This document shows positions 6,730 through 14,570 of a DNA stretch of 64,000 bases, piece by piece. Both the position numbers and the translations under genes were made by a program. Each line of letters starts with the position of its first letter. Within the stretch, counting starts at the first letter, position 1. A model generated the notes under the pieces. It ran no database searches. It was not told the DNA's origin and saw nothing but the letters and a program-made list of their open reading frames with translations. The stretch is from positions 32,518 through 96,517 of the forward strand of contig NZ_BRLB01000020.1 of assembly GCF_027923465.1 (NCBI RefSeq). The letters are read 5' to 3'. The stretch is from Vallitalea longa. Its GTDB lineage: Bacteria; Bacillota; Clostridia; Lachnospirales; Vallitaleaceae.

Positions 6730-8085
6730 TTGAGCGATAAAGAAATATATAGAAGAATACTGAAATTTACCAATTTAGCTGAAACCAATAATAAAATCGA
6801 TTTAGAGTTATATGATAAATATGGTGTTAAGCGAGGATTGAGAAATAAAAACGGAACTGGTGTTCTTGCAGGATTAACTGAAATTGGTGATGTAATAGGT
6901 TATAATCTGAAAGACGGAGATAAAATACCAGCAGAAGGTCGATTGCTATATAGAGGTATTGATGTTAAAGATATAGTTGATGGATTTCAAGTTGAAAATA
7001 GATACGGCTTTGAAGAAGTATGCTATTTGTTACTTTTTGGTTCATTACCTACAAGAAATGAATTAAAAGAATTTAATGAGATATTAGGAGAAAGCAGAGA
7101 GATACCTGATGGATTTACTGAAGATATGATTTTAAAGGCACCAAGTCCTAATATAATGAACAAATTAGCTAGAAGTGTTCTGGCAACCTATTCATATGAT
7201 GATAATCCAGATGATACGAGTATAGAAAATATGCTTAGACAATGTATAGAATTGATAGCTAGATTTCCAATCTTAGTTGCCTATGCTTTCCAAGCGAAAT
7301 CTCATTATTATGATAACAAGAGTCTTTATATACACAATACTACAAGAAATCTTAGTACAGCAGAGAACTTTTTGCATATGTTACGTGTAGACAATAAATT
7401 CACTAAATCAGAAGCTGAGTTACTGGATCTATGTCTAGTATTACATGCTGAGCATGGAGGAGGTAATAACTCTGCATTTACAGCAAGAGTTGTATCATCT
7501 TCAGGAACAGATACTTATTCTGCCATTGCAGCAGCAATAGGATCATTAAAAGGTCCAAAACATGGTGGAGCTAATAATAAAGTTAGACAAATGATGGATG
7601 ATATAAAATCTCATATCAATAATTGGGACGATAAGAAAGAAATAGCTGACTACTTGACTAAAATATTGAAAAAACAAGCTAATGATGGTTCAGGACTTAT
7701 TTATGGTATGGGTCATGCAATATATACATTATCTGATCCAAGAGCTGTTATGCTTAAGAAAAAAGCTTATCAATTGGCAATTGAAAAAGATATGATGAAA
7801 GAATTTAATTTGTATGAATCTATAGAAAATCTGGCACCAGAAGTATTTGCAAAAGTAAAAGGTTCTTCCAAAGATATATGTGCTAATGTGGATTTCTATT
7901 CAGGATTTGTATACAGTATGTTACAGATACCACCTGAATTATATACGCCAATATTTGCTATAGCAAGAATTGGTGGATGGTGTGCTCATAGAATTGAAGA
8001 ATTCTACGGAGCAAACAGGATAATAAGACCTGCATATAAGAACATAACAGAGCCTAGTGAATATAAAGAATTAGGCAAAAGATAA
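6730..8085 (+). CDS. gltA: citrate synthase
   Basis: It condenses oxaloacetate with acetyl-CoA to citrate; in anaerobic clostridia this mainly feeds 2-oxoglutarate and glutamate synthesis. Key sites are present: LVLHAEHGGGNNSAF (first His), GSLKGPKHGGANNKV (second His), GMGHAIYTLSDPRA and NVDFYSGFVY with the catalytic Asp. Its 451 residues fit the longer clostridial citrate/2-methylcitrate synthase-like type; methylcitrate activity cannot be excluded. Start is TTG 6730 after AAAGGGG; an ATG at 6723 is out of frame and stops at once. Two candidate promoters, one with a palindromic operator, precede it. It stands alone, without aconitase or isocitrate dehydrogenase beside it. Confidence 0.92.
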   Translation: MSDKEIYRRILKFTNLAETNNKIDLELYDKYGVKRGLRNKNGTGVLAGLTEIGDVIGYNLKDGDKIPAEGRLLYRGIDVKDIVDGFQVENRYGFEEVCYLLLFGSLPTRNELKEFNEILGESREIPDGFTEDMILKAPSPNIMNKLARSVLATYSYDDNPDDTSIENMLRQCIELIARFPILVAYAFQAKSHYYDNKSLYIHNTTRNLSTAENFLHMLRVDNKFTKSEAELLDLCLVLHAEHGGGNNSAFTARVVSSSGTDTYSAIAAAIGSLKGPKHGGANNKVRQMMDDIKSHINNWDDKKEIADYLTKILKKQANDGSGLIYGMGHAIYTLSDPRAVMLKKKAYQLAIEKDMMKEFNLYESIENLAPEVFAKVKGSSKDICANVDFYSGFVYSMLQIPPELYTPIFAIARIGGWCAHRIEEFYGANRIIRPAYKNITEPSEYKELGKR

Positions 8086-8091
8086 TTTATA

Positions 8092-8198
8092 AAAGCTGTT
8101 TATAATACATTTTTTAAAAAAATCTCTTTACGATAATGATTGTAATAGAAGTTTATATCCATGAAAATGTATTATAATACAGCTTTATTATTTTTTAA
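8092..8198 (+). terminator. long inverted repeat ending the citrate synthase transcript
   Basis: Arms 8092-8113 and 8164-8186 are complementary over about 22 bp with a single interruption (AAAGCTGT then TATAATACATTTT), separated by a 50-nt A/T-rich loop and followed by TTATTATTTTTT. It lies 7 bp after the citrate synthase stop. It works on paper as a terminator, but the arms and loop are longer than usual for an intrinsic terminator, so a small mobile palindromic element is also possible. Confidence 0.55.
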
Positions 8199-8276
8199 AT
8201 AGATAGTCCTACTTTCTATTTCTCATAGAAATTCTTTATGGGGCATAATTTTTTAGTTATAATACGTAAATACCCC

Positions 8277-8305
8277 TTGACAAAACATACATCTTTTAAT
8301 ATACT
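8277..8305 (+). promoter_or_regulatory. metG promoter
   Basis: TTGACA (8277-8282), 17 bp, TATACT (8300-8305). Transcription would start near 8312, right at the 5' end of the T-box leader. Confidence 0.8.
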
Positions 8306-8311
8306 TTTAGA

Positions 8312-8633
8312 AAATAAAAGCAATGAAGAGAAGAGTAGTTGAATTAGAAACTTACAGAGAGTTCCAGAAGGTGAAAAGGAATAGTGGATATTTGATGAAA
8401 CAAGCCTCTAAGCTGCATACGGATCTTATTATCATGATAAAAATAGGTGTGTTCGGATTAGAATACATAATTGAGTAAATACGATAATAGGTGATGCTAT
8501 GACGTTTGTTCACGTTACAGAACTAAAGTATTATTAGTACTTGATGAGATTAGTATGGTGACATATTAATAAAAATAGGGTGGTACCGCGATATAAATCG
8601 CCCCTACAAATACTTGTAGGAGGTGTTTTTTTA
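8312..8633 (+). promoter_or_regulatory. T-box riboswitch, methionine type, upstream of metG
   Basis: The conserved T-box AGGGTGGTACCGCG lies at 8577-8590. It is followed by an intrinsic terminator, CGCCCCTACAA / TTGTAGGAGGTG plus a U-run (8599-8633). Stem I features are present: GAAGAGAAGAGTAGTTG near the start and CAGAGAG at ~8355. The probable specifier is ATG at 8395-8397, followed by AAAC and AAGCCTC as in other leaders, matching methionine and the gene downstream. Uncharged tRNA(Met) pairing with the specifier and T-box should favour the antiterminator and allow metG transcription. Confidence 0.9.
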
Positions 8634-8713
8634 TGAGCTTTTTTCCATGAATCCTATCTGGAAATAATCCTAGATAATAAGTACAATAAAAATTTATTAA
8701 AAGGAGTTTGCTT

Positions 8714-10705
8714 ATGAAAGACAATAGAAGAAGAAGACCAGAGTTTCCTAAAAAAGCTGTTATAACAGCAGGGATGCCTTATGGTAATAAAGAATTACAT
8801 TTCGGTCATGTTGGCGGAGTATTTGTTCATGCTGATACTTATGCTAGATTTTTAAGAGATAGGATTGGTAAAGAAAATGTTATATTCGTATCTGGAACAG
8901 ACTGTTATGGTTCACCTATATTAGCTAATTATAAAAAACTTGTTGATGAAAATAAATTTGATGGCTCTCTAGAAGACTATGTTAGGTCAAATCATGATAA
9001 GCAGAAAGAAGTATTAGAAAAATATGAGATGAGTCTCAATTTGTATGCAGCTTCTGGACTTGACAGAGCATCAGAGATTCATGAAGAAGTTTCAATTGAT
9101 ATATTTAATAAATTATATGAAAATGGATATCTTACCCAATTATCTTCACCACAATTCTATGACCCAGAAAAAAAAGTATTACTTAATGGTAGACAAGTAA
9201 TAGGTAAGTGCCCAATCGAAGGATGTAATTCAGATAAAGCATATGCGGATGAATGTTCTATGGGACATATGTATATGCCTAACGAATTAATAGACCCCAA
9301 AAGCACATTATCAGGAAAGACACCGGAACTTAGGGATGTTAAGAATTGGTATTTTAAATTAGAAGAATATAATGATATTTTAAAAGATAGAAATAAATAT
9401 CTAAAGGAAAAATCTAATTCCAGAAAGTTTTTATTAAACACAATAGAAGAATTCTTGAAACCACCTATTATATATGTGAAGAGAAAGCAATTGGAGGATA
9501 ATCTATCCGATGTACAAGAGAAACTTCCTAAGCATTCCATAATAGATGAGCCGAAAAAACCTTCTATAACTTTCGTATTTGATAATTTAGATGACAGAGA
9601 TGAAGCAAGAAAAGTATTTGATAAATTAGGTATAAGATTTAGGACAGGAAAGACATTAGTGCCATTTAGATTATCAGGCAATGTTGAATGGGGGATTGAT
9701 GTTCCAGATAAGGAAGAATTAGAAGATCTCACATTTTGGGTATGGCCAGAATCTCTATGGGCACCTATCTCGTTTACTAAAGCTTATTTAGAATCGATCG
9801 GTAAGGATAAAGATGAGTGGAAAGATTGGTGGCAATCAAAAGATTCCAAGGTATACCAGTTCATTGGAGAAGATAATATATACTTCTATGGTATAGCGGA
9901 AATGGGTATGTTCTTAGCATTACGTAATATCAATGATGAAGAATCACTTGATTGGGAAAATATCAATCTTCCTCATTTAATACCTAATAACCATGTTTTA
10001 TTTATGGACAAAAAAGCAAGTAGCAGCAGTGATATCAAACCTCCTATGGCAGAAGAATTATTGAGCCATTATACTGCAGAACAATTGAGAATGCATTTTC
10101 TAAGTCTTGGACTAGCGAAGAAAAGTGTAAGCTTCACACCTCAAGTGTTTATGAAAGAAGAAGATAGACAAGGTCCAGATACTGTTTTGAAAGATGGTAA
10201 CTTGCTTACTAACGTATTCAACAGGCTGATAAGATCTTGTTTCTATACATCACAAAAATATTTTGACTCAAAGATACCTGAAGGTGATATCGACGAAAAA
10301 ATATTGGAAGATGCTAAGCAAGCAGTATTGAATTACGAAAAACATATGTACAATCATGATTTCCATAGAATCATATATGTATTGGATGATTATATTAGAA
10401 AATTAAATAAATATTGGGTCAACAATATGAAAAAAGCTGAAGCAAACGAAGATGATGAACTAAGGAAACAAGTATTGGTCAATGCTTTTCATGGTGTTCG
10501 TACTGCTATAACATTAATCCATCCGATAGCCCCAGATAGCTGTAAGATGGTTAGAGAATATCTTAATCTAGATGAAAAAATCTGGAACTGGGATTATATT
10601 TTTGAGACAATATATTCTCTAATTGACGATTATGTCAATCATAAAATCAAGTTTTTGGAACCTCGTATAGATTTCTTTGAAAAACATGAAAGCCAATACA
10701 AGTAA
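8714..10705 (+). CDS. metG: methionyl-tRNA synthetase, variant lacking a normal KMSKS loop
   Basis: It charges tRNA(Met). Class I features include AVITAGMPYGNKELHFGHVGG with HFGH at 29-32 in place of HIGH, VSGTDCYGSPI, a zinc-knuckle type CPIEGC...C region (~165-180), YQFIGEDNIYFYGI, and a C-terminal helical anticodon domain. The signature usually reading KMSKS is KASSSS at 434-439. An additional segment (~230-320) containing EEFLKPPIIYVKRKQ is also atypical. I recall related ~660-aa clostridial proteins keeping the same KASSS pattern, so this is probably a subfamily, not a damaged gene. The methionine-type T-box supports the identity. Start ATG 8714 lies 7 nt after AAAGGAG; the upstream TTG 8708 overlaps the RBS. 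The C-terminal dimerisation domain of longer MetRS is absent. Confidence 0.88.
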   Translation: MKDNRRRRPEFPKKAVITAGMPYGNKELHFGHVGGVFVHADTYARFLRDRIGKENVIFVSGTDCYGSPILANYKKLVDENKFDGSLEDYVRSNHDKQKEVLEKYEMSLNLYAASGLDRASEIHEEVSIDIFNKLYENGYLTQLSSPQFYDPEKKVLLNGRQVIGKCPIEGCNSDKAYADECSMGHMYMPNELIDPKSTLSGKTPELRDVKNWYFKLEEYNDILKDRNKYLKEKSNSRKFLLNTIEEFLKPPIIYVKRKQLEDNLSDVQEKLPKHSIIDEPKKPSITFVFDNLDDRDEARKVFDKLGIRFRTGKTLVPFRLSGNVEWGIDVPDKEELEDLTFWVWPESLWAPISFTKAYLESIGKDKDEWKDWWQSKDSKVYQFIGEDNIYFYGIAEMGMFLALRNINDEESLDWENINLPHLIPNNHVLFMDKKASSSSDIKPPMAEELLSHYTAEQLRMHFLSLGLAKKSVSFTPQVFMKEEDRQGPDTVLKDGNLLTNVFNRLIRSCFYTSQKYFDSKIPEGDIDEKILEDAKQAVLNYEKHMYNHDFHRIIYVLDDYIRKLNKYWVNNMKKAEANEDDELRKQVLVNAFHGVRTAITLIHPIAPDSCKMVREYLNLDEKIWNWDYIFETIYSLIDDYVNHKIKFLEPRIDFFEKHESQYK

Positions 10706-10723
10706 AAATATATAATAAAACAT

Positions 10724-10768
10724 ATTGCCACCTAGTTGTTTTTTCGATTAGAGTGGTAATGTTTTTTT
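10724..10768 (+). terminator. metG terminator
   Basis: ATTGCCAC (10724-10731) pairs with GTGGTAAT (10753-10760), with one G-U pair, followed by seven Ts. Confidence 0.75.
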
Positions 10769-10778
10769 ATTACTTTTG

Positions 10779-10807
10779 TTGACTAGACATTTATAGTAAG
10801 GTATAAT
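10779..10807 (+). promoter_or_regulatory. promoter of the yicC-remA-gmk-rpoZ operon
   Basis: TTGACT (10779-10784), 17 bp, TATAAT (10802-10807), just after the metG terminator. Confidence 0.8.
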
Positions 10808-10880
10808 ACCATAAGGATAATACCAATAAATATGGAATATTTTTATTAATATATTCATATTTGAGAAATGAGTGATTATA

Positions 10881-11756
10881 GTGGTAAAAAGCATGACAGG
10901 CTTTGGTAGGGGTGAAAACGTATCTAATGATAGAAAAATGACAGTTGAGATAAAATCTGTTAATCATAGATATTGTGATATTAACATCAGGATGCCAAAA
11001 AAAATTAGTTTTTTAGAAAATGATATCAGAAATTTCGTTAAGAAAAAAATATCTAGAGGTAAAGTCGATATCTTTGTTTCATATGAAGACAATTCTGAAG
11101 GAAACGAATGTATTAAGATCAATGAAGACCTGATTGAACAATATCTTAAATATTTTGATGTAATCAGTAAAAAATTCCAATTGGAAAATGACATAAAAGT
11201 TTCTAATATTACCAGATACCCAGAAGTTATTACAATCGAAGAACAAGAGATCAATGAAGAATTATTATGGGATATACTAGAGAATGCATTGAATACAGCT
11301 ATAGAAAAACTTATATCCACTAGAATAACTGAGGGTGAATTATTGAAGAGTGATATTATCAAGAAACTGGATAATATAAATAAGTTAGTTAAAAACATTA
11401 AAACTAGAGCTCCTTATGTTATAGAAGAGTATAAAGAAAAATTAGAAAATAGAATAAATGATTTACTGAACAGTACTATTGATGAAGCTAGATTAGCTGT
11501 AGAAGTAGCCATATATGCAGATAAATGCTGTGTAGATGAAGAAATTGTAAGGTTAGAAAGTCATGTTGAACACATGAGAAGGACTTTGAATAAAGAAATA
11601 CCTATAGGCAGAAAATTAGATTTCCTTTTACAAGAAATGAATAGAGAATCTAATACCATATTATCAAAATCCAGTGATATTGAAATTTCTACCAATGGAT
11701 TAGAGCTTAAAACTGAGATAGAAAAAATTCGTGAACAAATACAAAATATTGAATAA
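10881..11756 (+). CDS. yicC: YicC/YloC-family endoribonuclease
   Basis: The family consists of single-strand RNA endonucleases (E. coli YicC, B. subtilis YloC). The protein opens with the invariant KSMTGFGRGE, then MTVEIKSVNHRYCDINIRMPKK, and ends with the DUF1732 signature HVEHMRRTLNKEIPIGRKLDFLLQEMNRESNTILSKS. Its 291 residues are normal. The frame also has GTG at 10872, but GTG 10881 follows GAGTGA by 5 nt and gives the conserved short MVKSMTGFG start. It leads a transcript shared with remA, gmk and rpoZ, an arrangement well conserved in Firmicutes. Confidence 0.92.
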   Translation: MVKSMTGFGRGENVSNDRKMTVEIKSVNHRYCDINIRMPKKISFLENDIRNFVKKKISRGKVDIFVSYEDNSEGNECIKINEDLIEQYLKYFDVISKKFQLENDIKVSNITRYPEVITIEEQEINEELLWDILENALNTAIEKLISTRITEGELLKSDIIKKLDNINKLVKNIKTRAPYVIEEYKEKLENRINDLLNSTIDEARLAVEVAIYADKCCVDEEIVRLESHVEHMRRTLNKEIPIGRKLDFLLQEMNRESNTILSKSSDIEISTNGLELKTEIEKIREQIQNIE

Positions 11757-11781
11757 ATATAGTAATAAGGGAGATTAGCAT

Positions 11782-12057
11782 ATGATTCAAATGGTTAATA
11801 TTGGTTTCGGAAATATTATATCTGCAAATAGAATAATTGCTATCATAAGCCCTGAATCAGCACCGATAAAAAGAGTTATACAAAATGGAAGAGATGACAA
11901 AAAACTGATTGATGCAACATATGGTCGAAAAACAAGAGCAGTGATTATAATGGATAGTGGGCATGTTATTCTATCAGCGATTTTGCCCGAAACAGTAGGA
12001 CAAAGATTATCTAAAGATATTCAAGACATAACAGAAGAGAATATTTCTATTAATTGA
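11782..12057 (+). CDS. remA: RemA (DUF370) DNA-binding regulator
   Basis: It is nearly collinear with B. subtilis RemA, which binds DNA as a ring-shaped oligomer and activates biofilm matrix and osmoprotection operons. Diagnostic stretches are [21 protein letters not shown] ([14 protein letters not shown]), [37 protein letters not shown] and LPETVGQRL. Length is 91 aa. RBS AAGGGAG precedes ATG 11782. It lies between yicC and gmk, its usual place. Whether it controls a matrix here cannot be told; many clostridia keep it without known biofilm operons. Confidence 0.94.
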   Translation: MIQMVNIGFGNIISANRIIAIISPESAPIKRVIQNGRDDKKLIDATYGRKTRAVIIMDSGHVILSAILPETVGQRLSKDIQDITEENISIN

Positions 12058-12136
12058 AGAATTTCTGTTATACTAGAGGATATTATTTTTAGCAATAGAT
12101 AATGAACTTAAAAAAACATAAATTAAAGGTGATTAG

Positions 12137-12769
12137 ATGAATAAAAAGGGCATACTCATAATTATATCAGGTTTTTCTGGTGCTGGTAAAGGTTCTGTAG
12201 TCAAAGAACTTCTCACCAAAGGTGATTATATTCTTTCTATATCTTCAACAACCAGATCTCCTAGAGAGTATGAAGAGCATGGAAGAGAATATTTCTTTGA
12301 TAGTAAAAAAGAATTTGAGAGAATGATTGAGAATAATGAATTAATCGAATGGGCATCATATTGTGATAACTATTATGGTACTCCTAGAAAATTTGTAGAA
12401 CACAGCCTTGAACAAGGCAAAAATGTAATATTAGAAATTGAGATGCAAGGAGCACTTGATGTCAAACAGCAATATGAAGATGCAGTGTTGATTTTTATTA
12501 CTGCACCTACTGTAAAGGAATTAAAAGCAAGGTTACAAAATAGAGGTACAGAAAGTATAGAAGTTATTGATAAAAGGCTTAAAAGAGCTTATGAAGAAGC
12601 TGAAGTCATGAATAAATATGACTATATTGTCATTAACGATGATTTACAAACATGTGCAGAAGACATTAATTCAATAATTAATGCTGAACATAAAAATGCT
12701 AAGAGAAATAATGAATTAAGAGAACGATTAAAAGGCGAATTTAAAGAGTATTTGAAAGGAGAGATTTAG
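12137..12769 (+). CDS. gmk: guanylate kinase
   Basis: It phosphorylates GMP (and dGMP) to GDP with ATP. The P-loop is SGFSGAGKGSVV near the N-terminus; the GMP site is STTRSPREYEEHGREYFF; and FVEHSLEQGKNVILEIEMQGALDV and KRLKRAYEEAE are standard family segments. Length 210 aa is typical. AAGGTGATTAG precedes ATG 12137. The stop TAG at 12767-12769 directly abuts the ATG of rpoZ, so the two are translationally coupled. Confidence 0.97.
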   Translation: MNKKGILIIISGFSGAGKGSVVKELLTKGDYILSISSTTRSPREYEEHGREYFFDSKKEFERMIENNELIEWASYCDNYYGTPRKFVEHSLEQGKNVILEIEMQGALDVKQQYEDAVLIFITAPTVKELKARLQNRGTESIEVIDKRLKRAYEEAEVMNKYDYIVINDDLQTCAEDINSIINAEHKNAKRNNELRERLKGEFKEYLKGEI

Positions 12770-13018
12770 ATGTTACATCCATCTTATACAGATTTAATGA
12801 CAACAATAAATGATAGAATGGGCAGTGACGAAGAGAAGCTAAAGAGCAGATATTCAATTGTTATTGCTTCAGCAAAAAGAGCTAGAGAAATTATTGGGGG
12901 AGATGAAATACTTTCCAGCAAGAATTTTACTAAACCACTATCAAATGCAGTAAATGAATTATATGAAGGTAAAATCGATATAGTTTCACATGATATTGAT
13001 GAAGATATTGAAGATTAG
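12770..13018 (+). CDS. rpoZ: RNA polymerase omega subunit
   Basis: Omega helps the beta-prime subunit fold and join the core polymerase. The 82-aa protein starts MLHPSYTDLM and has the typical RYSIVIASAKRAREI motif, then FTKPLSNAVNELYEGKI. The acidic tail (DIDEDIED) is common in Firmicutes. AAAGGAGA at the end of gmk is its RBS. It is the last gene of the yicC operon and is followed immediately by a strong hairpin. Confidence 0.95.
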   Translation: MLHPSYTDLMTTINDRMGSDEEKLKSRYSIVIASAKRAREIIGGDEILSSKNFTKPLSNAVNELYEGKIDIVSHDIDEDIED

Positions 13019-13046
13019 AAAAAGGGGGATACCCCTTTTTTTGTTT
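13019..13046. terminator. bidirectional terminator between rpoZ and the DUF815 gene
   Basis: AAAAAGGGG (13019-13027) pairs with CCCCTTTTTT (13032-13041). It has T-runs in both directions and sits between two convergent genes. Confidence 0.9.
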
Positions 13047-14306
13047 TCAAATTTCACCTAGCAGTGATGTTATAAATTGCTGAGCCGATCTTCCAGAACG
13101 TCCATTATGCCATAATTCCCACTTTATTGCTTTTTGCCTTAATTCTTCCCAAGGAATATCAATATTATGTTTTGAAGCCATTCCTTTAACTATTTCAAGA
13201 TATTTATCTTGATTTGGAGCATTATAAGTAATGGTAATTCCAAATCTGTCTGATAGAGATAACTTTTCTTCAATGGAGTCCATAGCATGAACGTCTCCAC
13301 CTTCACGATCTTTCCATGTTTCTTTTATTAGGTGTCTTCTGTTGGAAGTTGCATATATTAGAACATTATCAGGTCTAACTTCAACTCCGCCTTCAATGAT
13401 TGCTTTCATATTCTTATACTCGACTTCAAAATCTTCAAAAGAAAGATCATCCATAAATATGATAAATTTATGTTTCCTGTTTTTTAGTGCTTTTATGATT
13501 AAATGATAATCAGATAATTGGTGTTTATTGATTTCTACTATCCGTAGCCCTTCGCTATGATATTCATTAACTAAAGCTTTTACGGATGAGGATTTTCCTG
13601 TTCCTCTATGACCAACTAAAAGAATATTGTTGGCTTTTTTACCTTGTAAGAATGCTTTTGTATTTTTGATAAGTGTTTTTCTCTGAAGTTCAAATCCATA
13701 TAAATCACTAAAGCTGATAGGGTCAGGATTCAAGATAGGAAGTATTCTATTATCCCATCTGAATGAATTATGGGTAATGAAGATTCCACAGCCATTATTA
13801 TAATGAAAATCCGATATATTTTTTGTCACATGGTCAATATCCATATTGTCAAGAAATATGATTATACTAGTAGAATCAAGAAAATTAGAATTAATTGTAG
13901 GTTGATAATCTTTTATACTATTCAAGTAATCAATATCAAGTTTAGTTGCTAATTCAGCCCAATCAATGTTGTAGATGTTCTTTAGGATTTTCAAATCATG
14001 AGTTGCAATTTCATATATGCTTTTTCCTATGGAATTTCCATATAGTTCGCTAGATAAAGTAAATGGGTTTTCATCTAGAAGAATGATCTTTGATAGATGA
14101 TGCTTCCATAAATTGCCGGTAAGTCCTTCATTTTCAGCTTTTACAATTAACAATCTATGTATTTCTATAAATAATTTCTTGGAGATATCATTACTTTCTT
14201 GTTTAGTTATTGAATCTAGTAGATTGTAAACAACTTCAACAATAGGATCATCTAATATTTTATTATATATTATTAACTGGTCAAGTTGTTTTGATAATAG
14301 TTCCAT
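13047..14306 (-). CDS. DUF815 AAA-type ATPase
   Basis: The C-terminal half is a DUF815 ATPase: DPISFSDLYGFELQRKTLIKNT, Walker A VGHRGTGKSS (231-240), Walker B FIIFMDDLSF (281-290), sensor IYATSNRRHLI, and the arginine-rich DREGGDVHAMDSIEEKLSLSDRFG. About 190 N-terminal residues precede it, helical and without a motif I recognise. Members are thought to be AAA+ remodelling proteins, but no role is established that I can name. It is encoded alone, convergent with rpoZ and divergent from priA. ATG 14306 lies after an AGAGGTGGC-type RBS on the minus strand. Confidence 0.85.
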   Translation of the reverse strand: MELLSKQLDQLIIYNKILDDPIVEVVYNLLDSITKQESNDISKKLFIEIHRLLIVKAENEGLTGNLWKHHLSKIILLDENPFTLSSELYGNSIGKSIYEIATHDLKILKNIYNIDWAELATKLDIDYLNSIKDYQPTINSNFLDSTSIIIFLDNMDIDHVTKNISDFHYNNGCGIFITHNSFRWDNRILPILNPDPISFSDLYGFELQRKTLIKNTKAFLQGKKANNILLVGHRGTGKSSSVKALVNEYHSEGLRIVEINKHQLSDYHLIIKALKNRKHKFIIFMDDLSFEDFEVEYKNMKAIIEGGVEVRPDNVLIYATSNRRHLIKETWKDREGGDVHAMDSIEEKLSLSDRFGITITYNAPNQDKYLEIVKGMASKHNIDIPWEELRQKAIKWELWHNGRSGRSAQQFITSLLGEI

Positions 14307-14480
14307 TTATGCCACCTCTTGTATTATATTAAGTAATATTCATTGCCTTTTGCTTCGGTGTTATTTTTATAATTTTACATTGATTATACACGAGTACATT
14401 TTCTTTAACAATACCGGATTGAAAATTATTTCATATTTATTTATGGCTAAGCATTTGATATAATGTATCAGTCTATTACA

Positions 14481-14509
14481 TTGTGATATGGCTTTTCATG
14501 TGTTATAAT
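14481..14509 (+). promoter_or_regulatory. priA promoter
   Basis: TTGTGA (14481-14486), 17 bp, TATAAT (14504-14509), about 60 bp before the priA start. It probably drives the long priA-def-fmt run. The rest of the 264-bp gap shows nothing else clear. Confidence 0.65.
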
Positions 14510-14570
14510 AAGAAAATAATGGTATGTAGAGTGTTGAGTTTATACGAGTTTTACATAAAAGGAAGATTAT

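Noticed and set aside
8714..10705. metG as a broken gene because KMSKS is missing
   Set aside because: The frame is intact, the leader is complete, and I recall homologues with the same KASSS loop.
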